Shown: one piece after another, positions 35,629 through 44,694 of the stretch
Position numbering within the stretch: position 1 is the first letter of the stretch
How the letters are laid out: every line of letters starts with the position of its first letter
Assembly: GCF_019091455.1 (NCBI RefSeq)
Contig: NZ_JAGXJN010000020.1
Span: 65,870 to 129,869 of the forward strand
DNA: 64,000 nucleotides
Origin: Chitinophaga sp. GbtcB8
GTDB lineage: Bacteria; Bacteroidota; Bacteroidia; Chitinophagales; Chitinophagaceae
Direction of reading: 5' to 3'
Notes under the pieces: model-generated
Seen by the model: the letters and a program-made list of their open reading frames with translations, nothing else
What the model was told of the DNA's origin: nothing
The model's database searches: none
Position numbers and translations under genes: made by a program

Positions 35629-35643
35629 TGGCACTTTGTTTGG
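35629..35643 (+). promoter_or_regulatory. Near-consensus sigma-54 promoter
   Basis: TGGCAC-N5-TTGG (35629-35643) matches the -24 element TGGCAC and gives the correct 5-nt spacer, but the -12 element has GG where GC is normally invariant. It is 34 bp before the ATG of the alpha/beta hydrolase (35678) and faces away from the gene for a sigma-54 activator. Confidence 0.4.
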
Positions 35644-35677
35644 TGCTGGAAAACAATTATTAACCAAAAAGTGGATC

Positions 35678-36466
35678 ATGCAAAATATTCCTCCAAAAAC
35701 AATAGTTTTTATTACAGGCGCTTTTGTAGGCAATAATTGCTGGGATGAATGGCAGCGCTATTACGGGAGTAAAGGATACCAAACTATTGCCCCGGCATGG
35801 CCTCATAAGAATGCATCCGCTGAAGTTTTACGTAATAGCCATCCTAACACAAAGATAGCTTCCCTCAGGTTGCCGGCATTAATTGACCATTATGCTTCCA
35901 TTGTAAAAGCATTGCCGGAAAAGCCCATTTTGATCGGGCACTCGATAGGAGGGCTCATCGTTCAGCTTTTATTACAGGAGGGATTGGGCGCCTTGGGGGT
36001 TGCCATTCACTCCGTTCCGCCACAGGGCATCTTCACTTTTAAATTATCATTCCTAAAAGCCGGTTGGGGACCGCTTGGTTTTTTTACTTCAACCAGGAAA
36101 ACATTCTTAATGTCTTTTAAGCAATGGCAATATGCATTCACCAATGGAATGAGCCCTGATGAACAAAAAGAGGCCTACTACAAGTTTGCTATACCTGAAT
36201 CAAAACTTATTGTGAGAGACACGATCACAAAGGCAGCAAGCATAAAATTTGAAAACCCGCATGCCCCTTTGCTGCTTACTTCTGGCAGCGCTGATCATAC
36301 CATACCTGCTTCTCTCAACTACGCCAATTACAGGAAATACAGGCACAGTAATTCCGTCACGGATTACAAGGAGTTTGAAGGGCGCAATCACTTCATTCTG
36401 GGCCAATCAACCTGGAAAAAGGACGCTGATTATATTCTTGAATGGATAGAGAAGCAGGCAAAATAG
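35678..36466 (+). CDS. Alpha/beta hydrolase
   Basis: 262 residues from the ATG at 35678; a TTG at 35636 in frame is rejected because it would overlap the promoter-like element. The fold is visible: TIVFITGAFVGNNCWDEW near the start, the nucleophile elbow LIGHSIGG (Ser), PHAPLLLTSGSADHTIP with the acidic residue (Asp), and GRNHFILGQ with the catalytic His. The triad is complete, so it is likely an active esterase, lipase or related hydrolase; substrate unknown. It is the first of three genes pointing the same way and may form an operon driven by the sigma-54-like element. Confidence 0.87.
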   Translation: MQNIPPKTIVFITGAFVGNNCWDEWQRYYGSKGYQTIAPAWPHKNASAEVLRNSHPNTKIASLRLPALIDHYASIVKALPEKPILIGHSIGGLIVQLLLQEGLGALGVAIHSVPPQGIFTFKLSFLKAGWGPLGFFTSTRKTFLMSFKQWQYAFTNGMSPDEQKEAYYKFAIPESKLIVRDTITKAASIKFENPHAPLLLTSGSADHTIPASLNYANYRKYRHSNSVTDYKEFEGRNHFILGQSTWKKDADYILEWIEKQAK

Positions 36467-36528
36467 TAACAGGTAAGCAAACCCCGTAACGGATTCCAAA
36501 TTTAAATAACCACATAAAATTTTCTGCT

Positions 36529-37494
36529 ATGAAATTAACAATCATTCTCGTCGCCGGTTTTCTGTTTGCGGCATGTAATAATCCGCAGCCGGATCTGAAA
36601 GCCGCCGCCGCTATTAATACAGATACAATTACAGCCGCGCTGCAACCCGCGCAGCCCCCGGCGAACTTTAAAAGCGCAACAGCTAATATTAATGGTACCG
36701 AAATACACTATGTTATGGGCGGTTCAGGTGAGCCATTATTGCTGATCCATGGATTTGGGCAAAACTGGTATATGTGGAACCGTTTATTGCCGGAGCTTTC
36801 CAAACACTTTACTGTTATTGCACCTGACCTGCCGGGCCTTGGTGAAAGCGGTAAGCCTGATACAGGATATACAAAAAAACAATTAGCGCAGGATCTGCAT
36901 GGGCTCGTAAAACAGCTTGGTTACAGCAACATAGATGTAGTGGGGCATGACATAGGTTTGATGGTAGCCTATGCCTATGCTGCGCAATATAGTAACGAAG
37001 TGAAAAAAGTAGCGCTGCTGGATGCATTGCTGCCCGGCGTGGAACCTGTTTGGAGTGAAGTAAGAGCAAAGGCATGGTGGTTTGGCTTTTTTGCCCTGCC
37101 TGCATCAGCGGAGGTTGTTGCCGGTAAAGAAAAAGAGTTCCTTATTGGTTTTTGGCCGGTGGTAGGGCATGTACAAAATGCATTTACTAAAGAGGAAACG
37201 GATGAGTTTATACGTGCTTACCGCACCCCAAGATCAACATACGGCGCTTTTCATTGGTTTGCTGCTTTTAACGATGATGCTTTGGATAACAAGGAGTTCA
37301 TGAAGCATAAATTAAAAATGCCTTTGCTGGCAATGGCAGGCGAATATGCAAGCGCCTTTTTGCCAGAACATTGCAGGCTGGTTGCGGAGCATGTAACACC
37401 ATCTATCATTAAAGGAGCAGGGCATTGGATAGTACAGGAAAACACCCCGCAGGTACAACAGGATCTGCTTGGATTCCTGCTTGCAAAAGAATGA
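36529..37494 (+). CDS. Alpha/beta hydrolase lipoprotein (epoxide hydrolase / haloalkane dehalogenase-like)
   Basis: 321 residues. It has a lipobox (FAACNN), so the mature protein is a lipoprotein. The catalytic core (from about residue 50) carries LLIHGFGQNWYMW (oxyanion hole HG), DLPGLGESGKPDTGY, and the nucleophile elbow VVGHDIG, with Asp instead of Ser as in epoxide hydrolases and dehalogenases. The catalytic His is in GAGHWIVQENTPQ. Second gene of the putative three-gene operon. Substrate is not evident; fluoroacetate dehalogenase or epoxide hydrolase are the nearest families. Confidence 0.88.
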   Translation: MKLTIILVAGFLFAACNNPQPDLKAAAAINTDTITAALQPAQPPANFKSATANINGTEIHYVMGGSGEPLLLIHGFGQNWYMWNRLLPELSKHFTVIAPDLPGLGESGKPDTGYTKKQLAQDLHGLVKQLGYSNIDVVGHDIGLMVAYAYAAQYSNEVKKVALLDALLPGVEPVWSEVRAKAWWFGFFALPASAEVVAGKEKEFLIGFWPVVGHVQNAFTKEETDEFIRAYRTPRSTYGAFHWFAAFNDDALDNKEFMKHKLKMPLLAMAGEYASAFLPEHCRLVAEHVTPSIIKGAGHWIVQENTPQVQQDLLGFLLAKE

Positions 37495-37519
37495 TTCATC
37501 TTTCAGTAACCAATAATAA

Positions 37520-38023
37520 ATGAAATTTATGCACACAGTTAAATTAAACATTTTATTCCTGTTACTGCTGTATGTTACTTCGGCCAACGCACAGTCTGAC
37601 GCAAGCGGGCAGCTTAGAATGACACAGCAGGAAATTATCAATACAAAAGCAAGCGGAGTGTCAGCTCCGGGTTCTTCCAACTTAAGCGCTGTACAGGTGA
37701 TCGTTATTCATGGGAATCCTTCCAAACCCGGTCTTTACACCATTTTGTTAAAGGTGGCGGCCAACACAAAAATCCCGGCCCACCTGCACCCGGATGACAG
37801 GATGTGTACTGTGGTAGCAGGAACATGGTATTTTGGATACGGTGATGTATTTGATGCCGGTAAATTGAAAAAGCTGCCTGTTGGAAGTATTTATTCGGAA
37901 ATTCCGGATCAGAATCATTTTGCAATGACCAGGAGCGAACCCGTTATAGTTCAGATAACAGGATACGGTCCTTCAGGAGTAACGTATGTAAATCCTGCGG
38001 ATGATCCGGGAAAGCCGAAGTAA
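37520..38023 (+). CDS. Secreted cupin-domain protein
   Basis: 167 residues with a signal peptide (MKFMHTVKLNILFLLLLYVTSANAQ). The cupin core shows KIPAHLHPDDRMCTVVAGTWYFGYGD, with metal-binding His residues in the G(X)5HXH-like first motif, and a second motif near PDQNHFAMTRSEPVIVQI. It is 25 bp downstream of the preceding hydrolase gene and is the last gene before a strong hairpin terminator. Cupins can be metal-dependent isomerases, epimerases or dioxygenases; here the export signal suggests a periplasmic role. Confidence 0.85.
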   Translation: MKFMHTVKLNILFLLLLYVTSANAQSDASGQLRMTQQEIINTKASGVSAPGSSNLSAVQVIVIHGNPSKPGLYTILLKVAANTKIPAHLHPDDRMCTVVAGTWYFGYGDVFDAGKLKKLPVGSIYSEIPDQNHFAMTRSEPVIVQITGYGPSGVTYVNPADDPGKPK

Positions 38024-38048
38024 TGAGTTGAAAGATTGTATAAATAAT

Positions 38049-38073
38049 AAAACCCGCGACTATCGCGGGTTTT
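38049..38073. terminator. Rho-independent terminator after the hydrolase operon
   Basis: AAAACCCGCGA-CTA-TCGCGGGTTTT: 11-bp stem with a 3-nt loop, followed by an A/T stretch. It ends the cupin gene transcript and, read backwards, the FAD oxidoreductase of the minus strand, whose stop is at 38102. Confidence 0.8.
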
Positions 38074-38101
38074 ATGTGCCGGCAATAAAGACTATAAAAC
38101 A

Positions 38102-39682
38102 TCAGGATTTGTCGTTATTGATCCAATGCTGCGCATCGCGGTTAAGCAGCACGCCACCGTTTTTTAAAGTCTCCTGCAATTGCTTTACATCTATTTCCTG
38201 TACCGGCTTTTTATTTTTGGCGGCTACCGCTGCGGCAACACCTGCTGCCTGGCCAAGCTGCATCCAGGTAACTTCAACCCGGAGAGAGCAAAAGCCGACA
38301 TGAGAAGCTGAAGCGCAAACGGGTACCAGTAAATTTGTACACTCTTTTTGTTTGGGAGTGATAATACGATAGGAAATTTCATAAGGCTGTTCAACTTTGA
38401 CCCAGATACGGCCTTCATTAATGTATTGTGTTTTGGAGATAGCTACCTTTTGCACATGATGGCAATCCACAAAATGCGATCCCAAAGCAATCGCATCAGG
38501 TTTCTTCGGCTCATCAAAAATATCCCGCTGGGTTTGCACGTAGCTGCCGGTCATACGCCGGGCCTCCCGCACATATAAATAATAGGGAAAATTGCCGTTG
38601 TCTTTAAATTCATCCGGGGCCAGGCCATAGCGATCAGCTTCATCACGCAATGGTTTGGGTACCGAGGGGTCATGCTGCAAAAAATAGAGTAATCCCAGGG
38701 TCCAGTCCTTGTGGTCCTGGTATATCTGCTTTCTTTTTTGGTAATCTGCATCCGGATACCCGGTATTGCCACCAAAAAGCCCTAATGAAATTACTGCATT
38801 TTGCTTGTTGTTGGTTTCATACTTTCCTGGTGGATAATTCCAGGAGTATATATCAATGATATCTGTCAGCTTCATGTTGGGCTGAACGGTCAACAAACGT
38901 TTAAGCGTAATGAAGCGGTTTGGATCATAATGCAGTGGCGCCGGAAAAGGTACTTTGTCTGCGTTGGTAGACATCATTACCCGGAAATTGTAATTAATGA
39001 TCCTTTTACTGGCTTCGCCGTTGGTTAAATTTTTTGCTTCCACAAACCCGGGGAGTAAATGTCCGTTGTCATCATACGGCGAAACGTCAATAGGCTTATC
39101 TAAAAGACGGATCCCGGCAAGCGGTTCATTGTATTGAGATCTGCTTTCGCGCCCATAAGTATAAGATACCCCCGCTCTTGCCATTAAATCGCCTTCATAC
39201 GTTGCATCGATAAATACATCGCCGGTGATTGTTTTCCCGTTTGACAATACAATACTTTTAATAGCGTTCTCTTTTTTATTCACCTTATCTGCATAGGCCT
39301 GGTAGATGATGGATACATGCTGCTCGCCAAGCATATCCAGGAATATTTTTTCGGCCACGTGCGATTCGAAATAAAAAGCGGGTTTATTGCTCCCGTAAAA
39401 TTTGCCAATGCGGGTATAAACCTCCAATGGAATTCCCGAAATGGTTTCCTCGATCATGTGTTCTGTTTCGGCGGTACCAATTCCGCTGGTGTTCATACCA
39501 CCCACATGACGGGTTTGCTCAATCAGAATAACTTCGGCGCCCTGCCGTGCGGCCGCCACTGCAGCTGATATGCCCCCCGGTGTAGCTCCATACACTACTA
39601 CAGTGTGGTTACCGGAAGCATGGCTTCCTAATACGTAAAGCATCAGGATAGCCATGACTATATATGTTTTTTTCATTTTCAA
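38102..39682 (-). CDS. Secreted FAD-dependent oxidoreductase (FAD_oxidored family)
   Basis: 526 residues with a signal peptide (ending GSHASGN). It has an N-terminal Rossmann motif VVVYGATPGGISAAVAAARQGAEV, then RHVGGMNTSGIGTAE, and TGDVFIDATYEGDLMARAGVSYTYGRES, hallmarks of the PF12831-type secreted FAD proteins found in Bacteroidota glycan loci. Ends with VTWMQLGQAAGVAAAVAAK, the second FAD-contact helix. Its substrate is unknown; a sugar or uronic acid is likely because it directly follows the SusD gene (3 bp) and so belongs to the ECF/FecR/SusCD operon. Confidence 0.9.
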   Translation of the reverse strand: MKMKKTYIVMAILMLYVLGSHASGNHTVVVYGATPGGISAAVAAARQGAEVILIEQTRHVGGMNTSGIGTAETEHMIEETISGIPLEVYTRIGKFYGSNKPAFYFESHVAEKIFLDMLGEQHVSIIYQAYADKVNKKENAIKSIVLSNGKTITGDVFIDATYEGDLMARAGVSYTYGRESRSQYNEPLAGIRLLDKPIDVSPYDDNGHLLPGFVEAKNLTNGEASKRIINYNFRVMMSTNADKVPFPAPLHYDPNRFITLKRLLTVQPNMKLTDIIDIYSWNYPPGKYETNNKQNAVISLGLFGGNTGYPDADYQKRKQIYQDHKDWTLGLLYFLQHDPSVPKPLRDEADRYGLAPDEFKDNGNFPYYLYVREARRMTGSYVQTQRDIFDEPKKPDAIALGSHFVDCHHVQKVAISKTQYINEGRIWVKVEQPYEISYRIITPKQKECTNLLVPVCASASHVGFCSLRVEVTWMQLGQAAGVAAAVAAKNKKPVQEIDVKQLQETLKNGGVLLNRDAQHWINNDKS

Positions 39683-39685
39683 ATT

Positions 39686-41152
39686 TTAATAACCTGGATT
39701 TTGTGTAAGCGCTTCATTTACATCTATCTGGTGCTGTGGAATAGGATAAAGCAGGTTTTTTTGTGAAACAGGTATTCCGGCTGCCTGAAGGGTACTAATA
39801 TATTTGCCGGTCCGCAGCAGATCCCAGCGGCGGTGTCCTTCAAAACATAGTTCCCAGCCTCTTTCCGCTAGAACGGTATCCCGGAACCGGGCCTGTGATA
39901 CATTTGCCAGATCTTGCGGATTGGCGGATGGATCACCATTTCTCGCACGGGTCCGCACCTGGTTTATTGCATCATAAGCATCAGGAGTAGGTCCATTGAT
40001 CTCATTAACTGCTTCGGCATAGATAAGCAGCACATCGGCATAACGAATGATCATGAAGTTGTTCCGGGCGGCAAATTCGGCACAGGGCGCGGGGTCCCAG
40101 TACTTATCAACTGCAGGGCCGGTACGGGATAGTACTAATGCGTTATTTGCAGGATTCACCTTTTGCGTAATGATCGTAACCTGTTTCCGGTAGTCGCCTG
40201 GCAGGTAAGATCTTACATAATTGGAATCTGCCTGGTAGGCGCCTCCGCCCTGGTTGATCGGATACGAAAAGTAAATGGCAAAAGATTCGGCCATTGTACT
40301 GCCGTAAGTTGTTTTTAAACAGCTGTACTGAGCGGAAAAAATATGCTCCTGGCCATTTCTGTTTTCAGGAGGAAAGATGTTCTTATAATCCGGGAAAAGG
40401 CTGTAAACTTTTGAGTCTATTACTTCCCTGGCAACAGCCGCCGCATTTGTATAATCTTTATGGGTAAGGTAAACCTTTGCCAAAAGTGATTTCGCAGCGC
40501 CGCTGGTTGCCCGCCCGATCGTTCCCGGGGTAGTATATTTTGCCGGCAGGTTTGCGGCTACAGCATCTTTCAGATCTGCTATGATCTGGGTATACACGGC
40601 ATCCAGGGAGGTGCGTTTTATGCTCACATTCACCACATCGGAAGTAGGAGCGGTAACCAATGGAACATCCCCGAAAGCCTGCACAAGATCAAAGTAGATC
40701 AATGCCCGCAGGAACTTCGCCTCTCCAATGATCTGCGCTTTAGCGGCTGCATCCATCGTAATTCCGGGCACATTCTTAATAACCCTGTTTGCCCTGTCGA
40801 TCATTAGGTAGCAGTTTGTATAAAACACATCAAAAGAAGGGTTAGATGCTGAATAAAGGTTATTATCGAGCTCTAATGTGCTTGCACCTACGTTCGATTG
40901 CACGGTCAGCTCTTCAGAATTTACATCTGCAAGGTTGATCATTGTCATGTTATAAATGTTACGCAGCCTGTCATACACTGCATCAAGCGCAACGGTGGCA
41001 TCACTTGCTGTTTTGAAAGAGTTTTCTTCTCCCAGGAACGAATAGGGAACCTCAACGAGGTTATTTTTACAGCCTCCACAAAGCATTATTGCGATAACCA
41101 GAAAACCGCTTGCCAACAGCGCTTTGTTCGATAATTTATATTGTGGTTTCAT
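39686..41152 (-). CDS. SusD/RagB-family nutrient-binding outer membrane lipoprotein
   Basis: 488 residues. Lipobox at MLCGGCKN; then NNLVEVPYSFLGEENSF, and TPR-like helices (LLAKVYLTHKDYTNAAAVAREVID). The C-terminal domain contains YADVLLIYAEAVNEINGPTPDAYDAINQVRTRA and ERGWELCFEGHRRWDLLRTGKY, all strong SusD signatures. It pairs with the SusC encoded immediately upstream (16-bp gap) to bind and import a glycan. Next gene, 3 bp later, is the FAD oxidoreductase. Confidence 0.97.
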   Translation of the reverse strand: MKPQYKLSNKALLASGFLVIAIMLCGGCKNNLVEVPYSFLGEENSFKTASDATVALDAVYDRLRNIYNMTMINLADVNSEELTVQSNVGASTLELDNNLYSASNPSFDVFYTNCYLMIDRANRVIKNVPGITMDAAAKAQIIGEAKFLRALIYFDLVQAFGDVPLVTAPTSDVVNVSIKRTSLDAVYTQIIADLKDAVAANLPAKYTTPGTIGRATSGAAKSLLAKVYLTHKDYTNAAAVAREVIDSKVYSLFPDYKNIFPPENRNGQEHIFSAQYSCLKTTYGSTMAESFAIYFSYPINQGGGAYQADSNYVRSYLPGDYRKQVTIITQKVNPANNALVLSRTGPAVDKYWDPAPCAEFAARNNFMIIRYADVLLIYAEAVNEINGPTPDAYDAINQVRTRARNGDPSANPQDLANVSQARFRDTVLAERGWELCFEGHRRWDLLRTGKYISTLQAAGIPVSQKNLLYPIPQHQIDVNEALTQNPGY

Positions 41153-41168
41153 CTTTATCAGAGTTTAA

Positions 41169-44100
41169 TTATAAAGTAACGGACAAACCAAGAATGTAGA
41201 TCCTTGACGGCGGGTAATTGAAGTTATCCACCCCGTATTGAATATTACTATTGAAATCGCCGTTGACTTCAGGATCATAGCCTTTGTAGTTCGTGAACGT
41301 AAGCAGGTTTTGCGCACTGACGTAAACGCGGGCTCTTTTTATGGCTTTCGTAAAACCGGGCAGCTGGTAACCCAAAGTGACGGTTTTTAACCGTACAAAT
41401 GAGCCGTCTTCTACTGCAAAATCAGAAACAGCCGGTAAAACCCATTGGCGTATAGCGCCGGCTGAGTTGCTGGGATTCGTGGCTGTCCAGTGATTTGCAT
41501 AATATGATTTCAGGTGGTTATATTGTGCATCGATCAGGGTAGTGAAATTGTTGTAGATCTTGTTACCCTGTACCCCCTGCAGGAAAAAGGAAAAGTCAAA
41601 TCCTTTGTAAGAGAAATTGTTGGTTAGGCCGAAGATAAATTTGGGGAGGCCATTGCCCAGCACTTTGCGGTCGCTGGACTCATTGTATATGCCATCGCCG
41701 TTTATATCCTTCCAGCGGTACGCACCAGGCAAACTGCCGGCCTGCGCTAACGGACCTGCAGCCTCAATCTCTTCTTTTGTTTGCCATATGCCGTCAAATA
41801 CGTTACCATAGAACGAACCCAGGGGCTTTCCAACCTCTATAATGGTTAACCCGGAAAAATAATGATCCACGCCATTAGCAAGTGATATTACTTTGTTTTG
41901 GTTATAGGATACATTGCCGGCGGTGGTCCATTTAAATCCGTTTGCACCCTGGTCAATATTTACCGTGCTAACCGCCAATTCAAAACCTTTATTCTGTACA
42001 CTCCCAATATTTCGCAGTACACTGGTGGCGCCTGTAGTGGCCGGCAGATCCACATAGAGCAGCAGACCGCTGGTTTTTTTCAGATAATAATCGCCAACAA
42101 CGGTGATCCTGTTATTCATAAAACCGGCATCAAAACCAATATCCAGCTGGGCGGTTTTCTCCCATTTCAGATCCGGGCTTTCAATACGCGAAACCTGGTT
42201 GGTAAGCACCTCGACGTCGTTAAAGACCGTTTTCCCGATGGTGTATTGCGAGAGGGAGTTATAAAGGCCGATGCCATCATTACCGGTAATACCATAACTA
42301 ACCCGCAACTTCAGATCGCTTATGATACGGCTGTGTTTTAGGAAATTTTCATCGGATACACGCCAGGCAAATGCACCGGAAGGGAAAAATCCATATTTAT
42401 TATTGGCGCCGAAACGCGATGAGCCGTCTGCACGGGCGCTGACTGTGAACAGATAGCGATCCTTGAAGCGGTAATTTATCCTGGCCAGGTAAGAGTTTAA
42501 GCCCCATTTCTCTAAGCTGCTGCTGGTGATATCCAGTGTACTGGCTGCCGACAGGTTGTTAGCTCCCAGGGTGTAGTTGGGAAAATTCTCCGCTTCCTGG
42601 TAGGTCCGCTGCATTCTATTGCTTTGAAAAGTTACACCGGCCAGTACGTCAAAGGCGTTATCCTGGTTTATTTTTTTCGTATAGGTGAGCGTGTTTTCAT
42701 TTAGAGTATTGATATTTTCCGAAGTGCCGTTGCTTCCATAGCCATTCCGGCCGTTCCCTGCAAGTGTTTGCGGTGTAAAGAATACATTCCTGAATGAATT
42801 TTGAACATCTGCTCCAAAACTAATGTGTGCCCTCAGGCCTTCCATGATGCTGAAATCTCCAAATACATTACCCAGTAACCTGTCCGTTGTAAGCAGGTTG
42901 GTTGAAGTATGCAGCATGGCAACGGGATTAGGAGTATTCGCAAAGCCAGTGCCCGGGCCCAGGTTAAGTAATTGGTAGCTGCCATCGGCTGCATAAACCG
43001 GACTGGCTGGCGAAATGGTCAACGCCTCATATATGGGGCCGGCAACAAGACCTTCAGAAACGCCGTTATTGATGGTGCGCGATGCGGTAAGGTTGGTCCC
43101 TATTTTAATACGTTCACTCAAAGTAGCATCCAAATTGATCCTGGAGGCATAACGTTTAAAGTTGTTATCAATAACGATCCCATCCTGGTTGAGATAATTT
43201 CCACTTACCAGGTAGCGTACTTTGTCGGAACCTCCGGTAACAGACAGCTGGTAACTCTGCATCGGCGCCCTCCTGAAGATCTCTTTTTGCCAGTCGGTAC
43301 CTTCACCGTAGGAGGCAACGGGTTTAGGATAAGGCCCGTCAGGGTTCCCAAACCTTAAAGCGTAACCAAGATTGGCAAGCTGCTCATTTTTTAAATTCAG
43401 ATGATCCATAGCATTCCCCAGCTTCAATTGTTTTACAACTTCCTGCGCACCTGCGTAGCTTTCAAACTCAATATTCGGCTGACCTGATCTTCCACGCCTG
43501 GTAGTTACCAGAACAACACCGTTAGCTCCTCTTGAACCATATATTGCCGTAGCAGAAGCATCTTTCAAAACTTCTAATGATTCAATAACATTTGGATTAA
43601 TGGTAGACAGTGGATTGGCGTAGCTGGCGCCGCTTCCGCTTGCCCCATTTGCCGCAGTTGGTACGGAAACCGGGAACCCGTCAACAACGTATAAAGGATC
43701 ATTGCTGGCGGAAATAGAGTTGCCGCCGCGCACGCGGATGGTTACGCCTCCACCCGGTGAATTAGATGCCTGTGTAATTTGTACGCCCGAGACCTTACCT
43801 TGCAATGCCTGGTTAAAAGAGTTAATAGGCTGCGACTTTATTTCATTGGATCCTATAGAGGAAACTGAGCCGGTCAGATCTTTTTTACGGACGGTACCGT
43901 AACCGATCACCACTATCTGGTTCAATCCTTTTGATTCCACCTTTAGCTGAACATTAATTGTAGTGCGCCCCTCGATTGGAATTTCCTGTGTTAAATAACC
44001 AACACTGGTAAAAACAAGCGTCCCTTTGTTATCCGGAACGCTGAGGGAATAGTTGCCTTTGGCGTCTGATATCGTACCTGTATTGGAATCTTTCAGTTTG

Positions 44101-44555
44101 ATGCTTGCCCCCGGCAGGCTACCCTGTTCATCTGTCACCTTTCCGCTTATCCTGATAGCGCTGGTAGCTTGATCGGCTACCGGGGCGGACGATTTCACCG
44201 GTGTGATTAATATAGTTTTTTGATTGATCACATAATTAAATGGCTGGTTATGAAAACATATTTTTAATGCATCTTCCAGCGAGCCGTCTTTTATTTTAAT
44301 GGTAACAGGTTTTGCGGCGCCCAAAATATCAGGGTCGCAAAGAATACTATAACCCGTCTGCTGGCGGATATCATTTAACGTCTCCCATAGCGGGGCATTT
44401 GTTTTATTTAAATTAATTTTCTGAGCTTTTGAAGATGCGCTTACCTGCATAAAGGCGATAAGGCAGATGAAAAAGGAAAGTTTCATAACGCTCCACAGTT
44501 TAGACTGGACACGGAATGGACATCCGCGTCCAAATGCAGGATAAATTCTATACAT
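41169..44555 (-). CDS. SusC/RagA-family TonB-dependent transporter with STN signalling domain
   Basis: 1128 residues. The N-terminus MYRIYPAFGRGCPFRVQSKL followed by a hydrophobic segment (FFICLIAFMQVSASS) is the usual Chitinophagaceae form; an ATG at 44486 begins the signal peptide itself. An STN domain (about 45-115; LWETLNDIRQQTGYSILCDP, LEDALKICFHNQPFNYVI) is followed by a CarboxypepD_reg-like domain (IRISGKVTDEQGSLPGASI), the TonB box region, plug (GYGTVRKKDLTGSVSS) and barrel, ending in VTL. The STN domain contacts FecR-type anti-sigma factors, fitting the fecR gene encoded 139 bp upstream. It imports a glycan, probably arabinose-containing. Confidence 0.97.
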   Translation of the reverse strand: MYRIYPAFGRGCPFRVQSKLWSVMKLSFFICLIAFMQVSASSKAQKINLNKTNAPLWETLNDIRQQTGYSILCDPDILGAAKPVTIKIKDGSLEDALKICFHNQPFNYVINQKTILITPVKSSAPVADQATSAIRISGKVTDEQGSLPGASIKLKDSNTGTISDAKGNYSLSVPDNKGTLVFTSVGYLTQEIPIEGRTTINVQLKVESKGLNQIVVIGYGTVRKKDLTGSVSSIGSNEIKSQPINSFNQALQGKVSGVQITQASNSPGGGVTIRVRGGNSISASNDPLYVVDGFPVSVPTAANGASGSGASYANPLSTINPNVIESLEVLKDASATAIYGSRGANGVVLVTTRRGRSGQPNIEFESYAGAQEVVKQLKLGNAMDHLNLKNEQLANLGYALRFGNPDGPYPKPVASYGEGTDWQKEIFRRAPMQSYQLSVTGGSDKVRYLVSGNYLNQDGIVIDNNFKRYASRINLDATLSERIKIGTNLTASRTINNGVSEGLVAGPIYEALTISPASPVYAADGSYQLLNLGPGTGFANTPNPVAMLHTSTNLLTTDRLLGNVFGDFSIMEGLRAHISFGADVQNSFRNVFFTPQTLAGNGRNGYGSNGTSENINTLNENTLTYTKKINQDNAFDVLAGVTFQSNRMQRTYQEAENFPNYTLGANNLSAASTLDITSSSLEKWGLNSYLARINYRFKDRYLFTVSARADGSSRFGANNKYGFFPSGAFAWRVSDENFLKHSRIISDLKLRVSYGITGNDGIGLYNSLSQYTIGKTVFNDVEVLTNQVSRIESPDLKWEKTAQLDIGFDAGFMNNRITVVGDYYLKKTSGLLLYVDLPATTGATSVLRNIGSVQNKGFELAVSTVNIDQGANGFKWTTAGNVSYNQNKVISLANGVDHYFSGLTIIEVGKPLGSFYGNVFDGIWQTKEEIEAAGPLAQAGSLPGAYRWKDINGDGIYNESSDRKVLGNGLPKFIFGLTNNFSYKGFDFSFFLQGVQGNKIYNNFTTLIDAQYNHLKSYYANHWTATNPSNSAGAIRQWVLPAVSDFAVEDGSFVRLKTVTLGYQLPGFTKAIKRARVYVSAQNLLTFTNYKGYDPEVNGDFNSNIQYGVDNFNYPPSRIYILGLSVTL

Positions 44556-44613
44556 TTGAATGTCAGGTTAATTAAATAATTGGTTGATAATAGCGACTAT
44601 AATGATTACCTGC

Positions 44614-44663
44614 ACACAGCTCCCGGGGCTGTGTTACGCCAGGGGCGGTTGCAACGCCCCTGG
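44614..44663. promoter_or_regulatory. Two consecutive hairpins between fecR and susC
   Basis: First, ACACAGC-TCCCGGG-GCTGTGT (44614-44634); second, CCAGGGGCG-GTTGCAA-CGCCCCTGG (44639-44663). They lie in the 139-bp gap between the fecR stop (44695) and the susC start (44555). On the minus strand, where both genes are transcribed, no clean U-run follows, so they may be mRNA processing or attenuation elements instead of a full terminator. A TTTTTT run follows the second hairpin on the plus strand. Confidence 0.5.
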
Positions 44664-44694
44664 TTTTTTCTGCGGTAATTTCTTTTTAGTAAGA

